This document shows, piece by piece, positions 1 to 7,838 of a stretch of 10,346 nt of DNA. Under the pieces are notes generated by a model. The model ran no database searches, was not told where the DNA came from, and was given only the letters and a program-made list of their open reading frames with translations. Made by a program: the position numbers and the translations under genes. How positions within the stretch are numbered: position 1 is the first letter of the stretch; the number at the start of each line of letters is the position of its first letter. The DNA comes from Aquificota bacterium (GTDB lineage Bacteria; Aquificota; Aquificia; Aquificales; Hydrogenothermaceae), in NCBI GenBank assembly GCA_013153765.1, contig JAADDT010000006.1:1-10346 (forward strand). The letters run 5' to 3'.

Positions 1-507
1 GGGGGAGCCACTGTGATGAACGCAGGGGCTTACGGCAGTGAGTTTTCCCAGATAATAAATAGAGTTTACTGGATAGACGGCAACGGGGAGACAGCCGTTT
101 TAAGCAGGGAGGAAATTCCGTTTGGATACAGGTATTCTCCCTTTCAGGAAAAGGAAGGCTTTGTTTACGGCGTTGAGTTAAGGCTGAAGAAAACGGACAG
201 GAACGTTAGGGCTGTTATAAAGAAGCACCTGCAGGAAAGGGGCAGGAAACAGCCTTTAGACCTGCCGACCTCCGGCTCCACCTTCAAAAACCCTCCACAA
301 AAGCCGGCAGGCTACCTGCTTGAAAAGGCGGGAATGAAGGGCTACCGCATCGGAAACGTGGCTTTTTCCCAAAAGCACGCAAACTTTCTGGTCAATCTGG
401 GGGGAGGAAGTTTCAAAGAGTTAAAGAAATTAATTGAAACTGCCGAAAAAAGAGTAGGGGAATTATATTCTATTAAGCTTGAGAAGGAAATAAAAATTGT
501 TGAATAG
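1..507 (+). CDS. murB: UDP-N-acetylenolpyruvoylglucosamine reductase MurB, C-terminal part (5' partial)
   Basis: MurB is the FAD- and NADPH-dependent enzyme that reduces UDP-GlcNAc-enolpyruvate to UDP-MurNAc, the second committed step of cytoplasmic peptidoglycan precursor synthesis. The reading frame is open from base 1 and ends at the TAA/TAG-type stop at 505-507 (TAG), giving 168 visible residues, so roughly the first 40% of the protein lies outside the window. The window opens in the FAD-domain motif, reading GATVMNAGAYG. It continues with the YRYSPF segment (family YRxSxF) and the C-terminal substrate domain, in which SGSTFKNP carries the proton-donating Ser (codon 277-279). The KGYRIG and KHANFLVN motifs and a Glu near the C-terminus (LEKEIKIVE) complete the pattern. 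The C-terminal domain is short, as in type II MurB. The 3' end overlaps ddl by 11 bases. The family call is secure; upstream murC is likely but not visible. Confidence 0.97.
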   Translation, partial: GGATVMNAGAYGSEFSQIINRVYWIDGNGETAVLSREEIPFGYRYSPFQEKEGFVYGVELRLKKTDRNVRAVIKKHLQERGRKQPLDLPTSGSTFKNPPQKPAGYLLEKAGMKGYRIGNVAFSQKHANFLVNLGGGSFKELKKLIETAEKRVGELYSIKLEKEIKIVE

Positions 508-1402
508 CCTGAAAGTCGCATTGGTATACGGAGGGCAGTCTTCCGAGAGGGAAATATCAATAAAGAGCGGTAAAGCGGTAAAAGGGGCTTTAGAAAGACT
601 CGGGATACCGTTCAAAGAGTTTGACCCTGTAGAGCCTGAAAAGTTCATAAGGGAAATCCTGTCTTACCAGCCTGACGTGGTGTTCAACGCCTTACACGGC
701 AGGATTGGTGAGGACGGCACAATACAGGGATTTTTTGAGCTGGCAGGCTTCAGATACACAGGCTCTCCTGTCAAAGCAAGTGCGGTGGCTATGGACAAGG
801 CTTTAACAAAGGAGATAGTGAAGGGACTTGGCGTTCCAACGCCACGGTGGACTACCGTATCCGTTGATCAGATGCCGGAATGGGAGCTGTTTCCTGCGGT
901 GGTAAAGCCTAACTCTGAAGGCTCTTCAATCGGCGTTTTCATAGTAAACAGTCCTGCCGAGCTTGAAAAGGCACTTTCAGAAGCCTTCCAGTACGACAAG
1001 ACGGTGCTTGTGGAAGAGTTTATAGACGGGAGGGAAATCACAGTAGGACTTATTAACGGTCAGCCTTTAGAACCGATAGAGATAGTGGTCGGTGAAGGCT
1101 TTTACGACTACCACAACAAGTATTTTTCTGACAAAACCCGTTATATCGTTTCTCCACAGATGGAAAAAAGCCTTAAGGAAAAACTGTTCAGCTACTCTTC
1201 AGCCGTTTACGACCGTCTGGGCTGTCGGGGGGCGGCAAGAGTTGACTTTATGGTTAAAGGGGATATCCCTTACTTCCTTGAGATAAACACAATACCCGGT
1301 CTTACAGACCACAGCCTTCTGCCGAAGGCGGCTGAACACAGCGGTATCAGTTTTGACCAGTTAATACAAAAAATAATAGAGGGGGCTTTCAATGGAGAAT
1401 AG
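497..1402 (+). CDS. ddl: D-alanine--D-alanine ligase
   Basis: Ddl is an ATP-grasp ligase (EC 6.3.2.4) that joins two D-Ala molecules to make the dipeptide added by MurF to the peptidoglycan stem. At 301 residues it has the usual length. Visible family features are GGQSSEREIS with Glu17, NALHGRIGEDG with His67, the ATP-binding VVKPNSEGSS segment with Lys137, the omega-loop FYDYHNKYFSDKTRY with Tyr209, and the metal-binding end with Arg248, Asp250, Glu262 and Asn264 (FLEINTIPG). Tyr209 in the loop argues for an ordinary D-Ala-D-Ala enzyme rather than a vancomycin-resistance D-Ala-D-Lac ligase. The start is a TTG inside the end of murB, preceded by an AGAAGGA Shine-Dalgarno at about 482-488; the next codon is also TTG (500) and cannot be excluded. 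The 11-base overlaps with murB and ftsQ suggest translational coupling. Confidence 0.97.
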   Translation: MLNSLKVALVYGGQSSEREISIKSGKAVKGALERLGIPFKEFDPVEPEKFIREILSYQPDVVFNALHGRIGEDGTIQGFFELAGFRYTGSPVKASAVAMDKALTKEIVKGLGVPTPRWTTVSVDQMPEWELFPAVVKPNSEGSSIGVFIVNSPAELEKALSEAFQYDKTVLVEEFIDGREITVGLINGQPLEPIEIVVGEGFYDYHNKYFSDKTRYIVSPQMEKSLKEKLFSYSSAVYDRLGCRGAARVDFMVKGDIPYFLEINTIPGLTDHSLLPKAAEHSGISFDQLIQKIIEGAFNGE

Positions 1403-2081
1403 GAAAGTAAAAGCGGTGGTGGTAGGGCTGTGGATAGTCCTGTGTGCAATGTTCGGACTGTTTTCTCCCACCATACCGTATGTAAAGGAGCTGTTTGAGG
1501 TAAAAAAGGTAAACGTGAAAGGGACGGACAAGTTTACCGAGGAGGACATAAAGAAGGTTTTTGAAAAGGAAAACTGGTTTTTCCTTGACAAGGAGGAAAT
1601 AAAGGAAAGGCTAAAAAGGTTTAACTTCGTCAAAAAGGTTGAGGTAAAAAGGCTTTTTGTGGGAAATGTTGACCTGATAATAATGGAAAGGAAACCTTTT
1701 GCCTATCTCCAGTACAGGAAGAAGGTTTACCTTATTGATGATGAAGGCGTTAGGCTTGACCCTAAATACTACAGTTTAAATAAAGACCAAAAAATCCCTT
1801 TATTGATATATAATTATACTGGTGGAGCTGTAGATAAAAACACACTACAGAAGGTAAACCTGATAAAGGAAAGCTTTGAGGGAGAGATAGATTTTAAAAA
1901 GTTTTTAATAAACAGAAGCCAGATAGCCTGCATAACGGAAGACGATAAAGTGGTGGTTTTCAGCACGCAAGACATTGAAAAAAGCATAATAAGGGCAAAA
2001 ACGTTTTTAAAAAGGTTAGGCTTTCAGGACTTTAAAGTTCTTAACTTCAGCTTTGAATCAATGGTGGTGACGAGGAGATAA
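1392..2081 (+). CDS. ftsQ: Cell division protein FtsQ (POTRA-domain, single-pass)
   Basis: FtsQ is the bitopic divisome protein that, with FtsL and FtsB, links early Z-ring proteins to septal wall synthesis. The 229-residue product has a short basic N-terminus, one membrane segment at about residues 8-29, then a POTRA domain at about 34-103 that begins FEVKKVNVKG and includes the FVKKVEVKR strand and the MERKP turn. A beta domain follows from about 104 with the family-like VYLIDDEGVRL stretch. It is on the short side for FtsQ, but all expected parts are present. The ATG is supported by GAGGGGG at 1379-1385, six bases upstream, and overlaps the end of ddl by 11 bases. The gene lies between ddl and ftsA, the canonical dcw position, which supports the name more strongly than its weakly conserved sequence does. 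Confidence 0.93.
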   Translation: MENRKVKAVVVGLWIVLCAMFGLFSPTIPYVKELFEVKKVNVKGTDKFTEEDIKKVFEKENWFFLDKEEIKERLKRFNFVKKVEVKRLFVGNVDLIIMERKPFAYLQYRKKVYLIDDEGVRLDPKYYSLNKDQKIPLLIYNYTGGAVDKNTLQKVNLIKESFEGEIDFKKFLINRSQIACITEDDKVVVFSTQDIEKSIIRAKTFLKRLGFQDFKVLNFSFESMVVTRR

Positions 2082-2083
2082 AA

Positions 2084-3319
2084 ATGGGAAAGGAAAACAT
2101 CATAGTGGCTTTAGATATAGGCACTTCAAAAATAACCACACTTATTGGGGACATTGACGACACGGGGGAGCTACACATAGTCGGATTTGGTGAAGTTCCC
2201 TCATCAGGAATAGAAAAGGGCGTTATAGTCCAGCCTGCCGCCGTAAGCTCGGCAATCAGAAAGTCCGTTGACGCCGCAGAAAACGTGGCAGGCTCAAAGA
2301 TAGGCGGAGTTATTGCAAACATCAGCGGGGCACACCTTGAATGCAGGAACGACACGGAAAAGGTGGAATTTAACACCAAACAGAAACAGATAACGGTGGC
2401 TGACCTTAACCAATTGATGGAAAAGGTATCCCAGAAGCTACAGCCACACAAGGACAACCTTGAGGTGATACACATACTACCTCAAAAATACATACTTGAC
2501 GACGAGGACGAGGTTATAGACCCTATCGGGCTGTTTGCCTCAAAAATAGAGGGCAGGTTCCACATAGTCCTTGACAGGCTTAACGCCTTTACTAACCTGA
2601 AAAAGGTTATAGAAAACGCAGGGATAAAAGTAATAGACTTCGTTGCAAACCCTATAGCATCGTCAACAGCGGTCCTTTATCCTGAAGAAAAGGAGATGGG
2701 GATTGTTGTCCTTGACATAGGGGCAGGGACTACAGACGTTGCTGTTTACAAGGACGGTAGCATAGAATACATCAGGTCTCTACCTGTAGGGGGCAACCAG
2801 ATAACGATGGACATTGCACACCGGTTCAAGGTCTCCAAGGAGGAGGCTGAAAAGCTGAAGATAGAATACGGCTCGGCACTGGCAGAAACGGGAACGGAGG
2901 ACGTTATAGAGGTTTTCCCAAGGGGCGGTGATGAGCCTATCCAGATAGAGCATAGCGAACTGGTTGACACGATAGAGGCAAGGCTTTCGGAAATATTTGA
3001 GATAGTGAAAAAGGAGCTTAACACACTGGGATATTCCTCCTCCGTTCAGGGGGGTGTTGTTCTTACCGGAGGCGTTGCAAACACACCTTACATAAAAGAC
3101 CTTGCAGAAAGCATATTCTTCACGGACGTGAGGATAGGAAAACCTAAAAACTACACCGGCTTCAGCGACAAGGTGGCATACCCACAGTACGCCACTTCGG
3201 TTGGAATGCTTCTGTTTGCCAAGAACAAAATATCCATACCCCTTGCCACGACGGGACACAACCCTTCAGGTATGGACATATTCAGGTCTTTAATTGAAAA
3301 GATAAAAAACATATTTTAA
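2084..3319 (+). CDS. ftsA: Cell division protein FtsA
   Basis: FtsA is the actin-like ATPase that polymerises with, and tethers, FtsZ to the inner face of the membrane and recruits later divisome proteins. The 411-residue product shows the phosphate-1 loop near residues 8-15 (ALDIGTSK), the FtsA-specific 1C (SHS2) subdomain at about 84-165, phosphate-2 near 209-218 (LDIGAGTTD), and the adenosine motif near 326-332 (VVLTGGVA). A C-terminal amphipathic helix (397-411, ending SLIEKIKNIF) follows a flexible linker and is the expected membrane-targeting sequence. The start ATG has GAGGAG at 2072-2077 six bases upstream and lies two bases after the ftsQ stop. The following ftsZ gene starts 21 bases beyond its stop. 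Length and all motifs are normal for the family. Confidence 0.98.
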   Translation: MGKENIIVALDIGTSKITTLIGDIDDTGELHIVGFGEVPSSGIEKGVIVQPAAVSSAIRKSVDAAENVAGSKIGGVIANISGAHLECRNDTEKVEFNTKQKQITVADLNQLMEKVSQKLQPHKDNLEVIHILPQKYILDDEDEVIDPIGLFASKIEGRFHIVLDRLNAFTNLKKVIENAGIKVIDFVANPIASSTAVLYPEEKEMGIVVLDIGAGTTDVAVYKDGSIEYIRSLPVGGNQITMDIAHRFKVSKEEAEKLKIEYGSALAETGTEDVIEVFPRGGDEPIQIEHSELVDTIEARLSEIFEIVKKELNTLGYSSSVQGGVVLTGGVANTPYIKDLAESIFFTDVRIGKPKNYTGFSDKVAYPQYATSVGMLLFAKNKISIPLATTGHNPSGMDIFRSLIEKIKNIF

Positions 3320-3340
3320 AGCCACAGGAGGATAACCGTT

Positions 3341-4486
3341 ATGGATAACTTTAACTTTGAGTCAAAAAACCCTTCAAAAATCAAGGTTTTCGGCGTTGGA
3401 GGTGGGGGAAGCAACGCTGTAGCCAGAATGTATCAGGAAGGTCTCCAAGACGTGGAGCTTTACATAATAAACACGGATTTACAGCACCTTGAGTCCCTTC
3501 CCGTTCCCAATAAGATACACATAGGGGAGACCGTAACGAGGGGACTTGGGGCAGGTTCAAAGCCGGAAATTGGAGAGGAAGCGGCAAAGGAAAACATAGA
3601 GACTATCAAGCAAGCTATGGAAGGGGCTGACATGGTGTTCATAGCCGCAGGTTTAGGCGGTGGAACAGGTACGGGGGCGTCTCCCGTCATTGCACAGGCG
3701 GCAAAGGAGATGGGAATTTTGACTGTGGCTGTTGTAACCAAGCCGTTTGATTTTGAAGGACCAAGGAGGGCAAAGCTTGCTGAGGAAGGTCTTAATAAGC
3801 TGAAGGACGTGGTTGACACTTACATCGTAATACACAACCAAAAACTGGCTACAATAGCCGGCAAAAGGTTCACCTTCGGTGAGGCTTTCAAGCTGGTTGA
3901 CAGCATACTATACAAGGCTGTAAGGGGCATTACAGACCTTATTCTCGTTCCCGGTCTGGTTAACGTTGACTTTGCTGACGTTAAAACGGTGATGGAAGGG
4001 GGCGGTAAGGCTCTGATAGGCGTCGGCTCAGGAAGGGGCGAAAACAAAATAGAGGAGGCTGTTATATCAGCCACCACATCACCACTGCTTGAAGGCACTT
4101 CCATACAGGGCTCAAGGAGACTGCTTATAAACGTGGAAGTAAGTATGGACCTGTCTTACCAAGACGTGGAAGAGGCTATAGCACAGATAAAAGAGCAGGC
4201 ACATCCGGACTCACACATCATATTCGGGGCGGCTCTCAATCCGGACATAGAGGACGAAATAAGGATAACTGTGGTTGCCACTGACTTTGAGACGGAAAAG
4301 CAGGCTGAAGCAAAACCGAAAAAAATACTTGAAAGGAAAATACCGCCAAGACCTGCACCTCCTATGGAAACGGAAGAGCTTTCCGAAGAGCCTAAAATAC
4401 CCGGCGGACTGATAAACGAAATAGAGTATGACGACCTTGACATTCCTGCCTATATTAGAAAAAAAAGGAAAGGTGATGTTAATTGA
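3341..4486 (+). CDS. ftsZ: Cell division GTPase FtsZ
   Basis: FtsZ is the tubulin-like GTPase that forms the Z-ring scaffold at midcell. The 381-residue product contains the N-terminal nucleotide-binding VGGGGSNAV (residues 19-27), the tubulin signature GGGTGTG at 106-112, and the T7 synergy loop NVDFADV at 208-214 that completes the GTPase site of the neighbouring subunit. A variable linker rich in Glu, Lys and Pro spans about 315-360. The C-terminal conserved peptide DDLDIPAYIRKK (364-375) is the docking site for FtsA and other partners, and FtsA is encoded next door. Its start has AGGAGG at 3326-3331, nine bases upstream, the strongest ribosome site of the division genes. The stop codon overlaps the pgsA TTG start. 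Of its 36 Ile codons, counted by hand, 25 are ATA. Confidence 0.99.
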   Translation: MDNFNFESKNPSKIKVFGVGGGGSNAVARMYQEGLQDVELYIINTDLQHLESLPVPNKIHIGETVTRGLGAGSKPEIGEEAAKENIETIKQAMEGADMVFIAAGLGGGTGTGASPVIAQAAKEMGILTVAVVTKPFDFEGPRRAKLAEEGLNKLKDVVDTYIVIHNQKLATIAGKRFTFGEAFKLVDSILYKAVRGITDLILVPGLVNVDFADVKTVMEGGGKALIGVGSGRGENKIEEAVISATTSPLLEGTSIQGSRRLLINVEVSMDLSYQDVEEAIAQIKEQAHPDSHIIFGAALNPDIEDEIRITVVATDFETEKQAEAKPKKILERKIPPRPAPPMETEELSEEPKIPGGLINEIEYDDLDIPAYIRKKRKGDVN

Positions 4487-5049
4487 GCGTAGAGCTGGAA
4501 AATCCGAAATCGGCAGGACTGCTTAAAAGCATACAGAGTATAAACTTTGCAAACTGGCTTACGATTTCACGGCTTTTCCTGACGCCTGTGGTGATTTTTA
4601 CCGTCCTGAAAGACCTTTACCTCCTGTCAGGTCTGCTTGTGGCTTTTGCCGTCCTGACGGACTGGCTTGACGGGACTGTGGCAAGGAAAAAAAGCACCGT
4701 TACGAAACACGGCGAGCTACTTGATCCTGCGGTTGACAAAATATTTACCATATCCGTCCTTGTGGCTTTCGTTGAAAAGCAGGTCGTATCAGCCTTTGCG
4801 GTTTTCCTGATAGTTTTAAGGGAAATAATGATAACGTGGCTCCGGAGCGTGATGGTAAACAGGGGCGTTGTACTTCCCGCCTCAACACACGGTAAGATAA
4901 AAACCTCCCTCCAGCTGGGGGCGATTTTCCTGCTGTCTCTTAACTTTATCCAGTTTGGGACAGTCCTCCTGTGGCTTTCAATTGCCGTTGCTTACATATC
5001 AGCCTTTGATTACTTCAAGACCTATATAAAGGAAAGGGCGTGGGAGTAG
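4483..5049 (+). CDS. pgsA: CDP-diacylglycerol--glycerol-3-phosphate 3-phosphatidyltransferase
   Basis: PgsA is an integral membrane enzyme that transfers phosphatidyl from CDP-diacylglycerol to glycerol-3-phosphate, giving phosphatidylglycerol phosphate, the first committed step to phosphatidylglycerol and cardiolipin. The 188-residue protein has the complete CDP-alcohol phosphotransferase signature: Asp63-Gly64, Ala67-Arg68, Gly77, Asp81 and Asp85, with Asp60 just ahead. It also has several hydrophobic membrane segments and the common NWLTISRLFLTP start of the conserved region at about 24-35. Related family members such as PssA use the same signature; length, the NxLTxxR start and pairing with plsY favour PgsA. 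The start is TTG, overlapping the ftsZ TGA stop by four bases (TTGA), with an AAAGGTGA ribosome site at 4469-4476. This implies re-initiation after ftsZ translation. Confidence 0.92.
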   Translation: MSVELENPKSAGLLKSIQSINFANWLTISRLFLTPVVIFTVLKDLYLLSGLLVAFAVLTDWLDGTVARKKSTVTKHGELLDPAVDKIFTISVLVAFVEKQVVSAFAVFLIVLREIMITWLRSVMVNRGVVLPASTHGKIKTSLQLGAIFLLSLNFIQFGTVLLWLSIAVAYISAFDYFKTYIKERAWE

Positions 5050-5050
5050 T

Positions 5051-5632
5051 ATGAAGTTAGCCTTTCTCCTTTTTACTTACCTGATAGCCTCAATCCCTTT
5101 CGGCTACATAGTGGGCAGAATGCTGGGCAGGGACATACGGAAGGAAGGTAGCGGAAACATCGGGGCAACAAACGTTGCCAGAACGCTGGGGAAAAAGGCT
5201 GGGGCTGTAGTCCTGTTTCTGGACATGCTGAAGGGCTTCCTTCCCGTTTACCTTGCAAAGGCTTACGGCTTTGACGACAAGTTTGTAGCACTTGTTGGTC
5301 TTACAGCCGTGGTTGGACACTGCTACTCGGTTTTTATGGGATTTAAGGGCGGTAAAGGTGTGGCAACGGGCATAGGCGTTTTGATAGCACTGTCTCCGAC
5401 GGTGGCACTTATCGTAATACTCCTGTGGCTGGGAGTTTTCCTGACTTCAGGCTACGTCTCCCTTGCATCGGTAATATCAGCCGCCGTGTCGTGGATAGTG
5501 ATGCTTTACGTGGAGCAGAACTTTTATTACTCCCTGATTACCCTGATAAGCTCACTGATTATCGTACTGAAACATTCGTCAAACATAGACCGTCTTATAA
5601 AGGGGACGGAAAACAGGTTTTTATACAAGTAG
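5051..5632 (+). CDS. plsY: Acyl-phosphate:glycerol-3-phosphate acyltransferase PlsY
   Basis: PlsY is a multi-pass membrane enzyme that acylates position 1 of glycerol-3-phosphate with acyl-phosphate made by PlsX, starting phospholipid synthesis. The 193-residue product has the three family motifs: SGNIGATNVAR at 34-44, KGFLP at 61-65, and GGKGVATG at 100-107, with His90 between the last two. It ends in the usual LKHSSNIDRLIKGTE segment. Hydrophobic stretches at about 3-22, 52-70, 76-95, 108-130, 138-153 and 160-173 fit the family topology. The ATG lies one base after the pgsA stop; only a weak GGGAG precedes it, so expression probably depends on coupling to pgsA. It is the last gene of the + strand train, and its stop codon abuts that of the convergent rel gene. 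Confidence 0.97.
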   Translation: MKLAFLLFTYLIASIPFGYIVGRMLGRDIRKEGSGNIGATNVARTLGKKAGAVVLFLDMLKGFLPVYLAKAYGFDDKFVALVGLTAVVGHCYSVFMGFKGGKGVATGIGVLIALSPTVALIVILLWLGVFLTSGYVSLASVISAAVSWIVMLYVEQNFYYSLITLISSLIIVLKHSSNIDRLIKGTENRFLYK

Positions 5633-5635
5633 CTA
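5630..5635. other. Abutting convergent stop codons (TAGCTA)
   Basis: The plsY TAG (5630-5632) is followed immediately by the reverse-strand TAG of rel (5633-5635), making the six-base palindrome TAGCTA. There is no intergenic DNA here. I see no GC-rich hairpin followed by a T-run on either strand within about 100 bases, so an intrinsic terminator is not visible for either operon. Confidence 0.9.
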
Positions 5636-7786
5636 CCGCTTTTTACAAACCCTGCTTACCGTTTCCACGTCCTTTATGGAGGAGACAAGTTTTATTATTC
5701 TGTCCAGATGATCTATGTCCTTAACGGAGACCTTCAGGTCTATAACGGCTTTACCGTCCCTCCTCGTCCTGACGTTTGCACCGGAGATATTGGTTTTCGT
5801 AGAGGCTATGGCAGAAGAGACCTCCGCAAGCAGTCCCGGTTTGTCCTTGGTTATTACCCTTAACTGGGCTGGGAAGGTAGCCTTCAGGTTTTCCGTCTTC
5901 CATACGGCGTGGAGAACCCTTTCAGGCTCCGTCTGGATTACTTTTTCCACGTTTGGACAGTTCTGTGAATGGATTGAGATGCCTTTACCCTTTACGATAA
6001 CGCCGACTATACTGTCTCCGGGAATTGGACAGCAACACTTGGCAATGGTTGAAAGTATGTTTGATATGCCGTCAACCTCAATAACAGCGTCCCTGTCCGA
6101 GGGCGTTTTCCCTCCGGCGGTGGTTTTGCTTTTTCCCGTTTCGCCTCTTAAGAACCGGAATATTTTGTTGGGGGAAAGCTTACCTTCACCTACAGCCACT
6201 ATCAGGTCTTCAAAGTTTTTGTAGCTGAACCTTTCAAGTAGCCTTTCCCTTTCCTCCTCCGTAAGCTCGGCGGTTTTTTTCCCTATTTTTCTTAAAAACT
6301 TGTCAAGGAGTTTTTCACCGAACTTGAGCAGTCTTTTCCTTTCAAGCCTTGAAAGGTATTGTTTTATGTTGGTTTTTGCCTTTGAGGTTATTACAAAGTT
6401 CAGCCAATCCCTGCTGGGCTTGTGGTACTTGGCTGTTATTATCTCCACCACATCACCGCTTTTAAGCCTTGTATCCAGCGGGACAAGTCTGCCGTTTACC
6501 TTTGCTCCAGCCGTCCTGTGTCCAACCTGCGTGTGTATGGCATAGGCAAAGTCAACGGGCGTTGCTCCGGCTGGCAGTTTTATCAGGTCTCCCTTCGGCG
6601 TAAAAACGAAAACCTCCTCACTTGAAAGGTCTCCCTTAACAGAAGATATGAGTTCGGAGGAGCTGTTTTCCTTGATGGAGTAAAGGAGGTTTCTCAGCCA
6701 GCTAAAGGAGTTCAGGTCTTTTTCGGACAGGTGCTTGCCTCCCTTGTACCTCCAGTGGGCGGCTATACCTTCTTCCGCTATCTGGTGCATCTGTTTCGTT
6801 TTTATCTGTATCTCAACGAACTTACCTCCAGAGCCGACCACCGTCGTGTGTAGAGCCTGATATAGGTTTGATTTTGGGAGGGATATGTAGTCCTTGAACC
6901 TGCCGGGGACAGGGGACCATGTGGAATGTATAAGACCAAGCGTAAGGTAGCAGTCCTTCACGCTGTCAACTATTATCCTTATGCCGTAAATGTCGTAAAT
7001 GTCTCCAAGGCTTATCCCTTTCCTGAGCGTTTTTTCGTAAATGCTGTATATGTGCTTTGTCCTGTACTGTATCTCACCTTTTATGCCGTGCTGTTCCAAT
7101 ATCTGCCTTATTTTCGGGACTATCTCCTCCCTTAAAAACTCCTCCTGCTTTTCCTTTGATTTTGCAAGGTAGGTGGTTATTTTTTTGTATTCTTCAGGAT
7201 TTGTGTACCTGAAGGCTCTGTCCTCCAGCTCGCTTTTTATTTTCCACAGACCGAGCCTTGCCGCAAGGGGGGCGTATATGTCAAGCGTTTCCCGTGCAAT
7301 CCTTACCCTTTTTTCCTCCGGCAGTGGCTCAAGCGTCCTTATGTTGTGGAGCCGGTCTGCCAGCTTAACCAGTATTACCCTGATGTCTTCAGCCATAGAG
7401 ACTATCATCTTACGGAAGTTTTCCGCCTCAGCCTCCTCTTTACTCTGGAAGTGGTACTTACCTATCTTCGTCACGCCGTCCACTATTTTTGCCACCGTGT
7501 CTCCAAACCTTTCCCTTATCTCTTCAATGGTTGTGTCCGTGTCCTCCACAACATCGTGTAGCAGTGCGGAAATGATGGATATTTTGTCAAGTTTCAGGTC
7601 TGCCAGCGTTTTTGCCGCTTCTATAGGATGGACGTAATACGGCTCTCCAGACTTCCTGAACTGACCCTTGTGTTTTTCCACGATAAAGTCAATCGTTTCC
7701 TTAACCTGCCTCAGGTCTTCTTCCTTCAGGTAGTCTAACCTATCCAAAAGCTCCTGTGCGTGCTGTTTTTCTACCGTTTCAGGCAT
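5633..7786 (-). CDS. relA/spoT: Bifunctional (p)ppGpp synthetase/hydrolase (RSH family, Rel/SpoT)
   Basis: This long RelA/SpoT homologue makes and degrades the alarmone (p)ppGpp in the stringent response. Numbered from the ATG at 7786 (717 residues), it has the HD hydrolase domain with His53 (YVHPIEAA) and an intact HDVVEDT motif at 77-83, so the hydrolase should be active. The synthetase domain follows with RFKD at 296-299, the RxKD signature of bifunctional enzymes (RelA-only enzymes have ExDD), and IEEGIAAHW-like residues near 337-345. Next come TGS (about 391-451), a helical region, a zinc-finger-like domain (CC pair at 584-585, then His606 and Cys610) and a C-terminal ACT domain (about 641-712). 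The frame can be extended to a TTG at 7834 (16 more residues), but that codon has no ribosome site, while the ATG has AAAAAGG six bases upstream. It is last in a three-gene unit. Confidence 0.96.
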   Translation of the reverse strand: MPETVEKQHAQELLDRLDYLKEEDLRQVKETIDFIVEKHKGQFRKSGEPYYVHPIEAAKTLADLKLDKISIISALLHDVVEDTDTTIEEIRERFGDTVAKIVDGVTKIGKYHFQSKEEAEAENFRKMIVSMAEDIRVILVKLADRLHNIRTLEPLPEEKRVRIARETLDIYAPLAARLGLWKIKSELEDRAFRYTNPEEYKKITTYLAKSKEKQEEFLREEIVPKIRQILEQHGIKGEIQYRTKHIYSIYEKTLRKGISLGDIYDIYGIRIIVDSVKDCYLTLGLIHSTWSPVPGRFKDYISLPKSNLYQALHTTVVGSGGKFVEIQIKTKQMHQIAEEGIAAHWRYKGGKHLSEKDLNSFSWLRNLLYSIKENSSSELISSVKGDLSSEEVFVFTPKGDLIKLPAGATPVDFAYAIHTQVGHRTAGAKVNGRLVPLDTRLKSGDVVEIITAKYHKPSRDWLNFVITSKAKTNIKQYLSRLERKRLLKFGEKLLDKFLRKIGKKTAELTEEERERLLERFSYKNFEDLIVAVGEGKLSPNKIFRFLRGETGKSKTTAGGKTPSDRDAVIEVDGISNILSTIAKCCCPIPGDSIVGVIVKGKGISIHSQNCPNVEKVIQTEPERVLHAVWKTENLKATFPAQLRVITKDKPGLLAEVSSAIASTKTNISGANVRTRRDGKAVIDLKVSVKDIDHLDRIIKLVSSIKDVETVSRVCKKR

Positions 7787-7792
7787 TTTTTT

Positions 7793-7799
7793 CCTTTTT
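7793..7799 (-). promoter_or_regulatory. Ribosome binding site fixing the rel start
   Basis: On the - strand this reads AAAAAGG, then six bases (all A) before the ATG at 7786-7784. The alternative in-frame TTG at 7834 is preceded by CTAAACCG, which has no Shine-Dalgarno character, so the ATG is preferred. Confidence 0.7.
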
Positions 7800-7838
7800 C
7801 CATTTAATAATAAAGGTAAGACGGGGATTTTCAACGGT

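Noticed and set aside
837..1402. ddl as a vancomycin-resistance D-Ala-D-Lac ligase
   Set aside because: The omega-loop keeps the Tyr typical of ordinary Ddl enzymes, the neighbours are dcw genes, and no vanH or vanX is present.
2780..3259. 159-residue open frame on the - strand
   Set aside because: It is antisense to ftsA, and shows no recognisable domain.
3460..3819. 119-residue open frame on the - strand
   Set aside because: It is antisense to the FtsZ GTPase domain; low-complexity Ser/Ala/Pro composition marks it as a shadow.
5554..5572. GATAA...TTATC inverted repeat near the end of plsY as a terminator
   Set aside because: The arms are short and AT-rich and no T-run follows; it lies inside conserved plsY coding sequence.
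5715..6224. 169-residue open frame on the + strand
   Set aside because: It is antisense to the zinc-finger and ACT regions of rel, which are well conserved; it is a shadow.
7173..7637. 154-residue open frame on the + strand
   Set aside because: It is antisense to the HD hydrolase part of rel. Its Ser/Leu-rich composition is what reverse reading of the Glu/Lys-rich gene gives.
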